Shown here: one piece after another, positions 34,601-35,739 of the stretch | How the letters are laid out: each line of letters opens with the position of its first letter | Numbering within the stretch: position 1 is the stretch's first letter | NCBI GenBank assembly: GCA_050309775.1 | Contig: JBNRMV010000013.1 | Coordinates: 274,996 to 338,995 of the forward strand | Reading direction: 5' to 3' | Source: DTU072 sp050309775 | Lineage (GTDB): Bacteria; Bacillota; Clostridia; Christensenellales; DTU072 | DNA length: 64,000 nucleotides | Notes under the pieces: model-generated | The model's database searches: none | Seen by the model: only the letters and a program-made list of their open reading frames with translations | Told to the model about the DNA's origin: nothing | Program-made: the position numbers and the translations under genes

Positions 34601-35394
34601 AAGTTGGCTCTGTTTCCTGCGGCGCCGGCAGTATTCGGAGTCGACAACCCCACGCGGAAGGTGGGTTTGTCACTGACAGAAATAGTCAGAGTCATACCAT
34701 AAACATGAATGTCGACGGGATTGCCCCAAAATGAGCCGTCGGCAAAATTGTACATATGGCATGTGATATAATTTGCCGTGCCGAAAGAGCTGGTGGAAGC
34801 CGAAAGCAAAAGCTCATTTGTACCCGAAGTCGTGCCTCCCGTCAAACTTTTGTTGTTTGTCGGGGTGTGAACAGCCGATTGTACGGAAACCCCGACTGCG
34901 AAATCTATGGATTTTGCTTTTGAGAGGGCTCTTGCCGTAAATGAAACAGAGGAAACCAATCCGAGGTCAAAAAGGTATTTCAGATTGCTGGGAACGGGAA
35001 TGTTTACGCAGGTATAAATTTCGTCCTGTCCGCTGAAAATATTGTCGGTATCGCTAAGCCTGAATGTCTGGCTGTCTACGGTGGTCAAGGACGCATTATA
35101 ACCTGCGTTGTCTATAACCCAGTACGAGCCGATATAATTCTCAAGCGAAGAATTCGTAATGGGTATGACATATGCGTTCGTTCCGGTGTTTATGGTGTCG
35201 TTTGTTTCAAAATAGCTTGCCACGCTATAATTTGATTTTTGATAAACCGTAGCGTGAGTAACGGAGTAAGCAGATGCGCTGTCCTTAGGGAAAGCAAAAA
35301 CAGGCAACAAAACGACAATGAAAAAAAGAAGCATAACAATACATGCTTGCAATGCGAATTTTTTCTTATTAAAGTTTTCTGCCTTTGTATTCAT
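4633..35394 (-). CDS. Giant secreted multidomain repeat protein (about 10,253 aa)
   Basis: A single uninterrupted reading frame of 30.8 kb. Residues 14-40 form a classical signal peptide ending Ala-Ser-Ala. In order: a ~500-residue novel beta-rich head; two InlB repeats (about 557-628 and 798-868); a very long MBG/YDG-type beta-domain array (about 1460-5400) with recurring SVTVSGI, Y-G-A-G and W-I-pattern cores; looser MBG-like units to about 6240; about eleven ~110-residue HLG-YD repeats (6240-7450); more MBG units; a rubredoxin-like domain (8672-8720); about ten helical repeats (8735-9430); and a GLUG region (9820-10065). The C-terminus is polar, without LPxTG, SLH or a membrane helix. A very long adhesive or stalk-like fibre is the likeliest role. 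The start at 35394 precedes the signal peptide and has AAGGG upstream; a TTG at 35421 is rejected. It is the first gene of a surface operon, behind a consensus promoter. Confidence 0.92.
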   Translation of the reverse strand: MNTKAENFNKKKFALQACIVMLLFFIVVLLPVFAFPKDSASAYSVTHATVYQKSNYSVASYFETNDTINTGTNAYVIPITNSSLENYIGSYWVIDNAGYNASLTTVDSQTFRLSDTDNIFSGQDEIYTCVNIPVPSNLKYLFDLGLVSSVSFTARALSKAKSIDFAVGVSVQSAVHTPTNNKSLTGGTTSGTNELLLSASTSSFGTANYITCHMYNFADGSFWGNPVDIHVYGMTLTISVSDKPTFRVGLSTPNTAGAAGNRANLYSSVRYNNTVVSQNNWTVCSFNTFGDVFTLTCSDVNRYPAAVWRYSLGSGSLNSAFGTAYTSSQTISLNLATFATQSYGGHNMYYGAYYGTPTSYTLTLIPPSGFSWKSGLGSSGWTYSGSNLTRTIYYDNNYSIPLAGNLFNETGSFAGWYVGTVLTYGNGGVIPGANITSNITLTGKFGTYNCLNEVVGSNRYDENESGNRNTTTTGTATFSETQTVIPGTHYVDVTITYNSISPYSTYTLQGVYALFATGPLTGVTVTLDLVDAASRRWKLPYCSGDYRIFSSWQRSESIYTITWNANSGSMPSTYPQNYWYGRGVTVDEMPYPSRSGYIFAGWFSASSGGTRYTQIGTSQTGNLTLYAHWQSASTTTSTSISHSSGEISTNNYYNPGSGGGTIATVTVPSELQHWRSLGRLRVTVSVSGRARAQASGNVAATSYTQASFDGGNWINVATSPQAKGGGYTWIVIAQWGSWTDSGTTSATIASNVTLTSNSFTLSYRFYNNNDRSAAHAKLEGWVYSYTVTYSVTGIPNNTIRTVTFYPNGGSGSQLSYYTQSGSVLNLPRAAFWTYPGYRFIGWSSSQSGTITYSFTPTITSNTSYYARWTKDNYLLASWDKYFGNTGVTELVRAPYYQEAGSNLGFLSSAYEKATGIGSYYDVVVDNPNSNDGFNAVGWYSDSACTIAIPNPTNDSLSQNSSKVSSGIRYLKWQMKNPVVSIISQPTVDYGERINLDDYVAKSISTTNSSQGFTFTTTYTNPSNFYFTDPEHMYYHCIFEVAHTRTPGGGQIYYTPTVTAYTEVNGVTLTTSTTATSAVAPTINPIKLTAEIQGSQVYYNGSSYNMADLISIGTTNSAHSGILHSEYTSGAVTHGSWYDPSDTRGLAIGAPSTIYTPLFGGYSSTSSPARWTSNNVRDAGTYSISSMLLLKNKNINTTYNYNYEWESTSSSQKQTLIAENIKLTIMPLSMQTAVWYSIKEYGVTDKSVTAVSYMPQSDGHEFPTEEAALADAEAYHRVSVNGMIGSDYNTFAAGFVAAMSRQPGENVGRYDQYFDMGNVDSCARNNYIIAVQGFEYSRDPAFFNADSVSGDLYTFNDLYQIKQAQLLFVWTPEGEGSAFDGSERGYKITVSGIKSIGGLTIYADSAFSRPLKSLTSADNVFYVTQKSAGTYTATLYKNSINYAFAPSAVITNSWVITPKPLSFSWSGGNTTYNGAAQGKSVTVSGIISGETVKFGTVTNVIGGSTYLDFVNKGITTSTNVGNSSYTFSAVNAGEYGVLIRNVTGNTVYQSNNSKNGAAGVNTGAWFAPQLAASNYSGETSTVLTISKIVLSTVWQDYKTHAQVSTMQRYEFEKNVEQGLRVVISGILSVDNLTFVGTIGTDSSNYAETGTGNSFIINLTKINVGIYSCSVSLPTHQNYTMTATSLSFEIYLNEVIITEWYLKPGALSPLTFSDDADNTTSISVPYAAMTWVMTVKTAIDSHGRTLTIGTDITFTYSGNSYSDAGARNITVVSNSDNYEVVNAANRSWTITKRTVKLTAAHWANTTTDFVYDRTAKGVRVQLATDVYTGGTLTGDIYTADIDTFRFLYSFVTGSGNYTQSSQSFTAVNAGSYVVEITGIVGDNYVLDYSSAGVDNIGEWTIIKRTLTVSWPSTTSYTYKGSSYTMVPEVTNIRSGDTVTWTTSGTVTATNVGTYVCSVNAIVGADSGNYSLPANSMTWYITPKVLTASFTTANAVYDTSAHGVTLTISGMISEEALSLTNTFSAKQVGTSINLTNSGFTPSASVLTLAAGSTTRTQTFTANKAGDYSVTAALNGMTNYSLTGTTSRAWTIAKATITVTLTGSGSSVYDKTARGITAAVSGIVGSETVKFNLTTNTYAVSGFTSNDAVSNGSYAFTRTNYGSSTLAIASTLAGMGETGTYGAVTNYIVSVSGSPSYNITQRQAGVSWIKDGISAWTDFTTTYNKQTRSVTAIPTNIVEGDIVSFSYSSYQGINAGNYTTVIDGFSNNPNSNYSLPAVAERSKAWTIAKRQISASWSTPTASSYDGTLKNLTTLNISNAMEGDVVVFVNTVSAVYHTGGAISNTGFTPLSGMSLTASAAGTASQLFRAVKAGLYGISTALDASVINYSMTTAVVSDVAINRSLVYTDWQTTESGVYLSDITSMIAYTMGQYDAQAHGISVTVSGIKNNETVTFTLTSTFSSQSLQSNSTQVADGASYNFVSNGAGTYTAVVSAIYSATGSTYADKNNYAFTTASPKYYSAQSTLTSINSVSKPIGCTILPRQLTYSWSGGTFTYNAAQQGIELTLGNIIAGETIVLNSVVAAYTDSGMSTALANSGASPFGANSQSLYGASSSRTMLFTAAKAGYYTVTDIALDSTMTNYAISVADTSWTIGARQLTLTWTGSGSSVYDGNVHGVTATLSGVQGSDTVTFAVTGNYAVSGFASAVTNGQHNFVSTNAGTYSITALRIAASAGYSYSAPTNYTLTANLGVGGANAQHIITPRQLTASWTNGSFVYSGNAQGETLTISNAVAGDNIEITATAAARVLGTQNPLSNSGIAPTGDITLASGSVSRNRIFSAYKAGDYSVSVALKNMPNYTLSGTLSGNWSIDRAVVSVVWTGGGSSQYNGAGQGITASVSGIKNNEKLKFTVVSTFENNGIVSGVTEVSNGSYSFTSTKASVAAYTATLSAITAVTNGNAYSVTDNYTLSSTGTNSYTITKRNLTVGWSSASNLVYDKTEKGITVTIGNIIASDVISFNISNSGFSPSDSTLTSSGSSTSLVQQFTAINAGAYTASILSVTTDNDGATNYQLPPNSGSWTITKKVISLIWADDVLPVTYTFSFIYDGAMHGVTAEAGGVISGDTVTLNLSENQKTDSGQYTASADSIGTGAQNYALPAITTKAWEIVPKNISVSWDSAALSYDGTRKGITMTLSGIISGDTVGILPQISAYHIGSTTQLTNSGSLPTNGIALSFVSVGQALTYGFVGVKAGDYSATVTLSADYYTFPKNQNYALTGTVTGQWTINKATINLVFSRFGTDGAQYDGNSYGTNATLSGILNGEEITLIVAQNSYASSEIVSGITWLGNAAYAFRSINAGSYAVSEISLGNVRATAASNSLTTASVAASNYTLSISGDSSFTITKRTLSVQSWNYVAPYTYDGSAKTVIATAGNTVGGDAVTFTYTNNATYKNSAVNAGNYTAQINGCQPSSNYVIPSSGLEIEWSIAPRTLTVSWSTASGLIYSAAEQGITVTISNIVRTDVITFNIETNGTQPAASTLVSSGTAVTLSANFRAKNAATYYGKILSLTEDNFGSANYILPVNQGEWTISPKVIGIIWDYVQPFEYYGGSWSVSATATGLVDSTQLTMGYAMDIPNNIRRAAIYAGTYTAIVSSISGTGSQNYALPSEALRSLEWEITKRNIMLSWNEPTLIYNGTGQGNTVTLSNIVAGDEIKMLAEINGTTSAGATYSHSGIEFVTDGGTDFSYNFTYTSNAGSYTVKISGVDENFGQSENYYILAENDTKSYVINQKEIILQWNRDSLDEWDGFSTVYNGKQRSVTPQVTNAESGDTVTLTYAGYTGTNVSKYTVSVSVVSDKNYKLPATVSQDWYIIRRVLTAVWYYNSQPLAQAGTIYYDGSTHQVTAVVGNEVVGESILLIYENNAKINKGEYTARATLSAANSANYAFDEDGLQYVETDWNIAARIVTSANINWGVTSFEYDRTQKTVNANITNRVAGDTITITYVNSGSITNTATNKGVYTAMIDSIDNPNYELSGEISKEWYITPKLLTVSWSTGSYSYNGGLQGINLIITGIVPSDSIIFNVTTNAISPSSGASQLTYSGSNGQLLQAFGAVSAGNYSASVVSIDSFNNGNENYTLPANSGSWQINAAAINLVWAGNGSTTYDGIAHGVTLTVSGIIDNEELTFSLNNNYEYTDLTSAVTNGAFLFTSINNGSFSAAVSGISAVTATEDHDYPSYVGANNYVINSTGAGTYSIARRYLSFSWAYDTTNGAPTNGEWTYDKKLHGVILTVSNVLASDSASIVLGYSNGGTNTPSKTLGATYTDTVELQYISYDFLAENYKATKYQSSVTSIAVNPNGNYRLPTTDLSGEWQINQRQLSLSWEYDDTNGAPTNGEWTYDKLAHGVRLTIGNLMSGDTPTFTLNTTGTVPAYGESTYITQSSGTDTYSDGVLFTAINAATQYTAQVTSQSNNNYKLPASGLSAAWVINKKEVGLSWTLNGSSTLSAVYNGNSQSVAAAATGLVADDSASITLSGQTQTDAGQYTVSAVSINNANYKLPASTSTTWEIVPREVVAAITNSQVMYKSAPIVIGDLGLTFQNQVEGDTLQFYTNLTQLAAVIVGTYALKVTLNGENNYVLTNSGEDIDFEITPFIITYDSLVWTYYQRIYKTNPGQWDGPATQIGIVDWPPTVTYVSVGANRTVHHIFTAAAQDTPDAISFSYRYFGLCTCGHYHDAGSSPVYTFDPTHQWLDNQGTFLDYGGFHAGTYWLVLEVNGTIASNYVFDELDDGYDDPNFFQQKYTPDEHTSLIYPNSNPTATAIEYLPQGEIYVLKYIVAQTPGGFVPTYGQETPEKVFDAEHFRTEPQISGITPDQIEIYINGVKYTYGEYIGNTSTSSAGTYHIVFAVAGSAGGGTTCDHAGGTVETLEWTLTVHKRKIIVTNSADPPWTKVFDTTLSYTGFTTEPRYDYIDPIDPALDVHTGIIDTANTFVAASFASAGSGIKNITFIVQGTDANSYEIEIDDNNAVGNVILGEIVRQLIAVTSDTSKVYDRSTAFSAYTIAAGSILPSAPVTVSASFDSMLVGSGRTITFVVSGDPSIVANYTMAINGGDEDTYTITNAVIYKKGIQITYSTNTKVYDGTTAVTFTYDSGDIISGDNVSILASYDNKNVGTGKTITYSFSAGGDAANYKFGADGTAQSPSQDNITYNDGVITARMLTVVWTDARPHNIYDSTQQVITLEIKNIVYGETLSGITDIGEPSEAYYVGAVQCYDMSYVYSNINSGEYSKTLNIQDDTNYALSGLSSYNWSIEQRRIAVEWRTDILADWNGFSTEYIAQQRSISYSITAVSGIAQSGVVSGDNLGISVSGLAATNAGDYTAVFNISNNNYVIQSGSSTAVEIELDWQITKATIKNITISDLTVAYSGAKHTISVSSATSHLGDLLSVAYTITPAELADDSHSATNVYMLEGAVSYYVVTATLTHMNYFDYAAPNTSDAARYNARLTITPVEITNLSMDNKQTSYNATIQYLYINQAASPDSLFIEAQTGGIVSIMYGITTADGIVESGINNGALHSGTYIITATVAYDTDNYVTLVIERTLYIAAADILNSLGQNITMPTALNTVYNRNSHSISVNALDGDATQYYALDNAVISISYTINTLPGNSAINAGTYNIVATITATIDGGPSADYNQQVLNATLDIAKADMFNNVNGGIFYLVGDTRDYDATVHYANINTVNAAAIGTTRIDSVEIYPKNSPGYLSGADSANVVYTYSYSGGAVNRILYAGTYTVSAVITSSNYNSMTLAAATVVVNSVDIESVYLNLPALIYDAEDQNPRHYDYTNSYYSIGVSRDPTGIVTSTVPTITLSIGGVNTSDTASITYMYEYYLPGSDQLHSSGIFNNTTAKNAGNYVITATIQANGDAASSYNLRQLNNTMIVARVTITGIQMNGITTTYDGTAKSLAATGNVTQFGETVYIEYEISAETSGQTDFSAVDNVGVSALNADLYFVTARINKEGEYHNTNYYLRQIGAQIIINKATMYALDLEPASVTYDGAAYYLSILSPDNTQSVTRTAPSSVLSISPSTNIAFTEDADISYTLDGETFAGAVNAGYYTITVLVQNKNYHDFNSSATLTIDKAVMWAAADDEDATAFYFIEEPDDTLTRVYDTNTWFLNVNTHGETELTDFASAVFSLNIRPQNMSLAAGLTLGDTAVISYISGGLAFEGGRNAGTYEITAILHNENDNYHDIVLTGVLIIQKVAFSGEQGHLGELFMKESVTLVYDGAQHYIGVSDVYGEHLDELRLEAALLAGDGSADIKYYFNTDGGSVYGSVFSGATNAGVYYIYAYTDIADADIRQNYEIWQGEAVLEIKKLEFIDEEGHLGQIYFAGTTRPYDVDTHYAGVNTENVWIDNLRTALSYDALGLIIPVSYTYSYNSVYVGDFNGTSDAGTYSITAAIPEGENYKGWTGNATVIIERLTFTDTEGHLGELYLNDISVLYDMRTHFSGVNTTNTATDATVNSLSRCSNKLIIPVLYKYNLDGSSVYTDVFSGAMNAASYYIIAEIEGTVNYEGWSAEAVLEIGTLKFEDTAGHLGMLYMWDKTTVYDTQIYYTGVSKTNEWVNSLPSLLSYTLAGGILDIGINYTYAYKKSGEEEAAEMGDFGGALNAGIYYVTATVANGGGNYEAWQHTAMLIIEKAVFGEGSLAAIYFKGATFKYDMTLRNAYASYVDEYSNVPLLTVSLLGSDGTVAVRYYYSLDGGETYTEEFSGAINSATYYLKAEIDLNGNENYQSWQAFAQLTIIPLAYVTGELGDLRLNDGAIRYNALTHFTGATESSEWLDENVTAVTLILNGGELVVPIVYKYTMDISGSYDLEFNGAINSGVYYIRAEIAADPYGNYAGWSDTATLTINKLLWNGTEGNLDLLYFLGNESAPIDFDGIKHYVGISKTNSYNNEQVNMLYYLVDETGVTAADELTANLAIPVVYKYYVGAPGSSNYTLDFEYAKNAGIYNIKATIDEDIFGNYEGWTDEALFTINKLEWTDTSALGSLYLGGAEITYDTLAHYAGVSALNQWRDEYVPSLTYVIGEDTLVIDISYTYFLGESGAYGTPFVSATDSGIYNIKASIAEHDNYTAWEDTATLTIHKLKWNGESGNLNLLYFDDVTLDYDMSMHYIGISLDGNWNDSLLHTLNYIIDENGVAYLGDSVGNVAIAVSYHYKLNPEDSFVNQFSGMRDAGKIYIRASISESANYEGYEKTAVLTINKLSFTPDSLGTLYFEDGYTLYDMNYHYLSINPEAEEWNDAPLTQLVFDLAGGTLYIPIAYHYLGESGEYDMEFINAINAGLYNVRASIADNTNYDGVTLHASLTIGQLLFNDEEGHLGTLYMTAPPPLTYDSRTHYVGISYTDEWLDELVTSLSYQLAGGTLNIPIVLEVSKNGAEFLPYNGSKDAGTYVIRAIIEQGNGNYENKTLTAELTINPYQTTLVWDMPYANDEFVYSGGSQAGTITATIALTALEGTQTLTLRYYYDNGDIIGNYELYDEANYLRTSLSGIIVDGVLIDDLTLISDRDFYYAGQYIVVAMFDDTNYLLDNSHLLVQSLTMNKAEVALYLVSNTIIYDAELHYISASFFEMSLDAPPTASVALLGADLASIYYYYNTDGSATYEEEFSGKNNAGVYYIKAVIDASNPIIEGNYEDWTRYAVLTIDRKTLFVESTADPAWTKVYDASADYTEYTLSGICEADSSKLSHYAQFNDKNAAFDKTISFVLVDLNPLDAVSANYIALDITTGAILKKELRASADIIWSKLYDGTVVVRPRLQDLSEITDIAEHLVENYQICQGDDITISPAYDSKNVTAVTRVEFILSGSDARNYYMDDIVEDNLIAPRNVNAAWINTELIYNGYQRKTAAGGQSYTYAYIELVGDDINNPLLSNDGVVMFALNFFDAVNMAPSDYIDAGVYVVTINDNRVTYDAVSDTYSIEGNYIINNSGMSQECIINQLEVAVNWITVGPPVGGKIVYNGMHFTLNVKTQVVGKDIALTGADGTGSLTLNIISSDVADEEFNGLTLIKDGVRVYSFKDAGTYTISATFAAEIGKNYIMLDNVRSNIIVEKAPINEYFRFDNEGGYNIRNYVYYEGFTRYFFVVPFNSDDSFGYNDGDVYGQELARYYQYDIEIPVQINYSGGAFTKHEVLAEFAQGENGVRDVGTYNITAYVLEQENYLGWSGTITVTISKGTIDNIDIADRITDGEGLPLIYNGGAYNSYCAAKDPAEPSGSYFNTISVVLNYPDSRTANINYFIQEVEYTGSLTMDPQTFEVDGSPIMSGGNYVLKSGGINLYQAGYDEVGYYLITASITGESNYNDWQGQALLRIVKYNSHTIWQAYEDGIYTGISNVEFEFAGIDQYGRLRAYIDTLGSDGSSSKAIFRVTTQPMATMTEYYENNGKNNEFRLAGDYALGVALDPDSSDYNYERLLRNYNISGTVMYASIKKYEVLIKWFLNGYNDEYDTANPPVYDGIHHSVYAQGLGINYASGFDGGLVYTYDLVPILTDEYDEFGYRRWDALVAGNYYANALGVSPTATANPTYYFSDGSYKTYGPCKYSYNYKMPETGTSLDWKIEKRILEIILDDESVELWKYYDGSNRFEIDQAGSTFEFIDSGDYISRNGRTVKLYNQVASYSVVGILGYNIFEYQIIGIVETDTFIQHVCRKCGWTFYESSLNSYTIDDDSPEGFETIVYKVGTRWDEISDDYQCPHCKKLAAERADMLIQDLYGMVFLSKSNLSVMPFVGLADFVERLLSAGSATWIDAYAAYQIYMKLDASVKNLIEYSLNDVETMLADAFTAMVAALPNEPNYNDSSEVNTMLKIYNSLNQSMKNAVTAAYNSLTVKKAAVDASIIANSGSTVAILQMIIGLPTSPGIEHIHLVLSTRKLYDELSIAAKQAVGDEYNKLVAAESTLFGVIDEIISNISVSQSVTDYTMYYNASDLSRIAYAAAALEGTYENDWQTRLTKYNAYLTAQSSYGLLFTAADAKANEISAIAARLAYNLLPEYNRALITNLHYLEKLEKDIAIPRIESVMENLNIGDNQALLSAIGDIYYGYNSYIELTPQVKAMVDAQRPSLGNDITMYLNAANAAAAALDAIDVVDIIQAIVYEGLSNYSDVLNARLIYEQLSPEKQLNVGNLARLQSVESALSGQISAEFIDTIGSNVTMANALEIAEAVLWSNKQSDAVKQSILAGLSSKLSAFASLFVFDFQSNILDDEIRLQTALFTQKALPRSARAVMMLGGMLNDINVKFVILRIAYIGETLTLEDIAAIEFAKAAYDALSVAERARVTNYSRLLAAEASIDALINSASVIDLINNLPTENITMANVYEITAARLAYEGLPPQQQGDVVGVLNKLNNCEAQLAAITNAVIDTFRDVLDITIAHRNNIIKARTYYNLLSIQARAAIVEQDIINAEQLLDAYIYDEAITTKSDFAAVGAPIRLNPDIILIKNAIGDYVSNITATNADITWATFDSSNYALASDTTGASGATNVRASIKPLPITIEFGTGGEGKAYDGETHNATFDDNNKIYNAEGWENIFSRVLRTKDVWGNDISETIISLIEGNHFVGNFGIVGYDYANNYVLGVTDASKERYELDIPGYHNYVVFRQGSAGNYWFMKTLEDEMGDGEVCNYEITIYYDERITHDGQTAYVLQNISGETIIDSQYTITPRELEVEYSNLLQSWQAQQKLDIEAQSIIDASTEESLLTPEQFLQLLLNDGFSFDSNGKLIPANGASYSVIEVINNWATYEHGQYTSYVGMKDVDAPLRCIMTDGQALSEGRNAHNYRFNMPVLQITYIQILDADNYIFGVYTIKDLNNLATDVEGLREARTDFFNPVGVLPTYYQMADINGIGADGFEAITQTVEFDGTYYGEGRIISNVMIISSSIYGGLFGNLIGSYDEEGQLIGGIVQDVTLHRLKLSANGAQYIGAIAGYADGGSITNCEVEGLVQIDSALTGDYDLSVGGIVGFANNTLIHNVTFVGYINVSSELDFFVGGIVGGYRTGETVNEVMLNNLYSFAEICARTPQAATTFLGGIIGNMSLLDGGASVYGDVLGEDYVYLKNSLALHGEFTFEGSSAAIDKDTVPDADNGGLSYYDMLTSEDAAVQNLITLLMNYIVKDWYVNAGVYYLGEGEAPQKIDIGTADNKIKLTNHRQIELMRIYPWAGFKQMNDIKLPSSVSIEAFNYVVADFEISYAAPAVGEFVMVIYFYNGEPINKVILYRINSELVCVPHYTQAREGRQHED
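5200..5960 (-). other. GLUG-motif region at the end of the giant protein
   Basis: Residues about 9815-10065 of the giant protein contain repeated short units with G-G-I-V-G, N-C-x-V-x-G and I-G-A-I-A-G cores, typical of GLUG motifs found in bacterial surface proteins. The same kind of unit forms the external part of the membrane protein at 43347-45230. Confidence 0.7.
7090..9190 (-). repeat. About ten helical repeats in the giant protein
   Basis: Residues about 8735-9430 are alpha-helical and Ala-rich, in sharp contrast to the surrounding beta domains. Units of ~65-75 residues share the pattern I-x-A-R-x-A-Y-E-x-L-P/S, a polar turn, V-x-N-x-x-x-L, x-x-A-E. This looks like the three-helix repeats common in Firmicute surface glycosidases and adhesins (FIVAR-like in general plan). 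The copies are strongly diverged from each other, so the array is old. Confidence 0.75.
9225..9385 (-). other. Rubredoxin-like domain inside the giant protein
   Basis: Residues about 8672-8720 read C-R-K-C-G-W-x-F, then a loop, then V-G-T-R-W-D-E-I-S-D-D-Y-x-C-P-H-C. This matches the rubredoxin pattern CxxCG-x-x-Y ... GT-x-W-x-D-I-P-D-D-W-x-CPxC, with all four cysteines and the GT/W/DDY core. The spacing between the two CxxC pairs is 41 residues instead of about 29, so the loop is ~12 residues longer. It joins the last MBG unit to the helical repeats. A mononuclear Fe or Zn site is expected. Confidence 0.85.
13030..16680 (-). repeat. Eleven tandem ~110-residue HLG-YD repeats in the giant protein
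   Basis: Eleven units recur about every 310-380 nt (starts near 16650, 16310, 16000, 15680, 15350, 15025, 14700, 14320, 14000, 13655, 13330). Each begins with G-H-L-G-x-L-Y-F, then Y-D-x-x-x-H-Y-x-G-V-S, a middle x-Y-x-Y-x-L strand, a conserved N-A-G-x-Y-x-I-x-A strand and a W-x-x-x-A-x-L-x-I ending. The last two strands resemble MBG domains, so this is probably an MBG offshoot with its own N-terminal strand pair. Nucleotide divergence between copies is high. Confidence 0.85.
19200..31020 (-). repeat. Long array of MBG/YDG-type beta domains in the giant protein
   Basis: Some forty units of ~85-100 residues with recurrent cores: W-x-I-T-K/P-R, S-W-x-G, Y-x-G-x-x-x-G/H-V-T-V-S-G-I-x-x-G-E/D-x-V, then N-A-G-x-Y-x-A and N-Y-x-L. 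These are hallmarks of MBG domains; a few (near 20,000-20,600) carry the K-V-Y-D-x-T signature of YDG domains. Such domains form elongated stalks in bacterial surface proteins. Confidence 0.85.
32790..33725 (-). repeat. Two InlB (Listeria-Bacteroides) repeats near the N-terminus of the giant protein
   Basis: Two ~70-residue units at about 33510-33725 and 32790-33000 share the pattern T-x-T/F-x-x-N-x-G-S, P-G-Y/S-G-Y-x-F-x-G-W, L/S-Y-A-x-W. They belong to the same repeat family as in the co-transcribed 469-residue protein and the lipoprotein. Confidence 0.85.
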
Positions 35395-35455
35395 CTTGCC
35401 ACAACCCTTTAGACTAATCAAATATATTACTTGCTTAATCAGTTGATGTATTATA

Positions 35456-35484
35456 ATAATAATTTAATAAATATGTGTTGTCAA
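35456..35484 (-). promoter_or_regulatory. Sigma-A promoter of the surface-protein operon
   Basis: On the minus strand TTGACA (35479-35484) is followed after 17 nt by TATTAT (35456-35461), nearly consensus. Transcription would start near 35449, leaving a leader of ~55 nt before the giant gene. Confidence 0.75.
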
Positions 35485-35552
35485 TACTGTATAGGTTGTA
35501 ATAAATAGTAAAAAAATAATTTTATCGTAAATAAACCGGACATTGTTTATCA

Positions 35553-35619
35553 AGCGACACTGCTTTCCGCCGCAGGCGGTACATATTTGAAACGATATTT
35601 TTTATTCGGATATGTCGCT
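35553..35619. other. Unassigned structured element
   Basis: A perfect 7-bp inverted repeat (AGCGACA at 35553-35559, TGTCGCT at 35613-35619) encloses a strong small hairpin (CCGCC-GCA-GGCGG near 35567-35579). It lies between the terminator of the upstream operon and the -35 box of the surface operon. It could be a regulator-binding site or a short RNA; I do not recognise a known family. Confidence 0.35.
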
Positions 35620-35656
35620 GTCGCTCCTTTGCAATTAATCATAATTTACCGTCAAA

Positions 35657-35685
35657 AAAACCTTTTTGGGAAACAAAAAGGTTTT
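35657..35685 (-). terminator. Rho-independent terminator of the phosphatase/glutamine synthetase operon
   Basis: Minus-strand stem AAAACCTTTTTG / CAAAAAGGTTTT with a 5-nt loop, directly followed by T residues, 55 nt after the phosphatase stop codon. Confidence 0.8.
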
Positions 35686-35739
35686 CATAAAATAAGATAT
35701 TAAGGCTTCTTAATTTGAACTTTCGGATACCGAAAATGC

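Larger units (their letters stand above)
35395..35739. other. Intergenic region upstream of the giant gene
   Basis: This 345-base gap is AT-rich and holds the promoter of the surface operon (35456-35484), a long-range inverted repeat enclosing a GC hairpin (35553-35619) and the terminator of the upstream phosphatase operon (35657-35685). I see no coding sequence in it. Confidence 0.7.
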
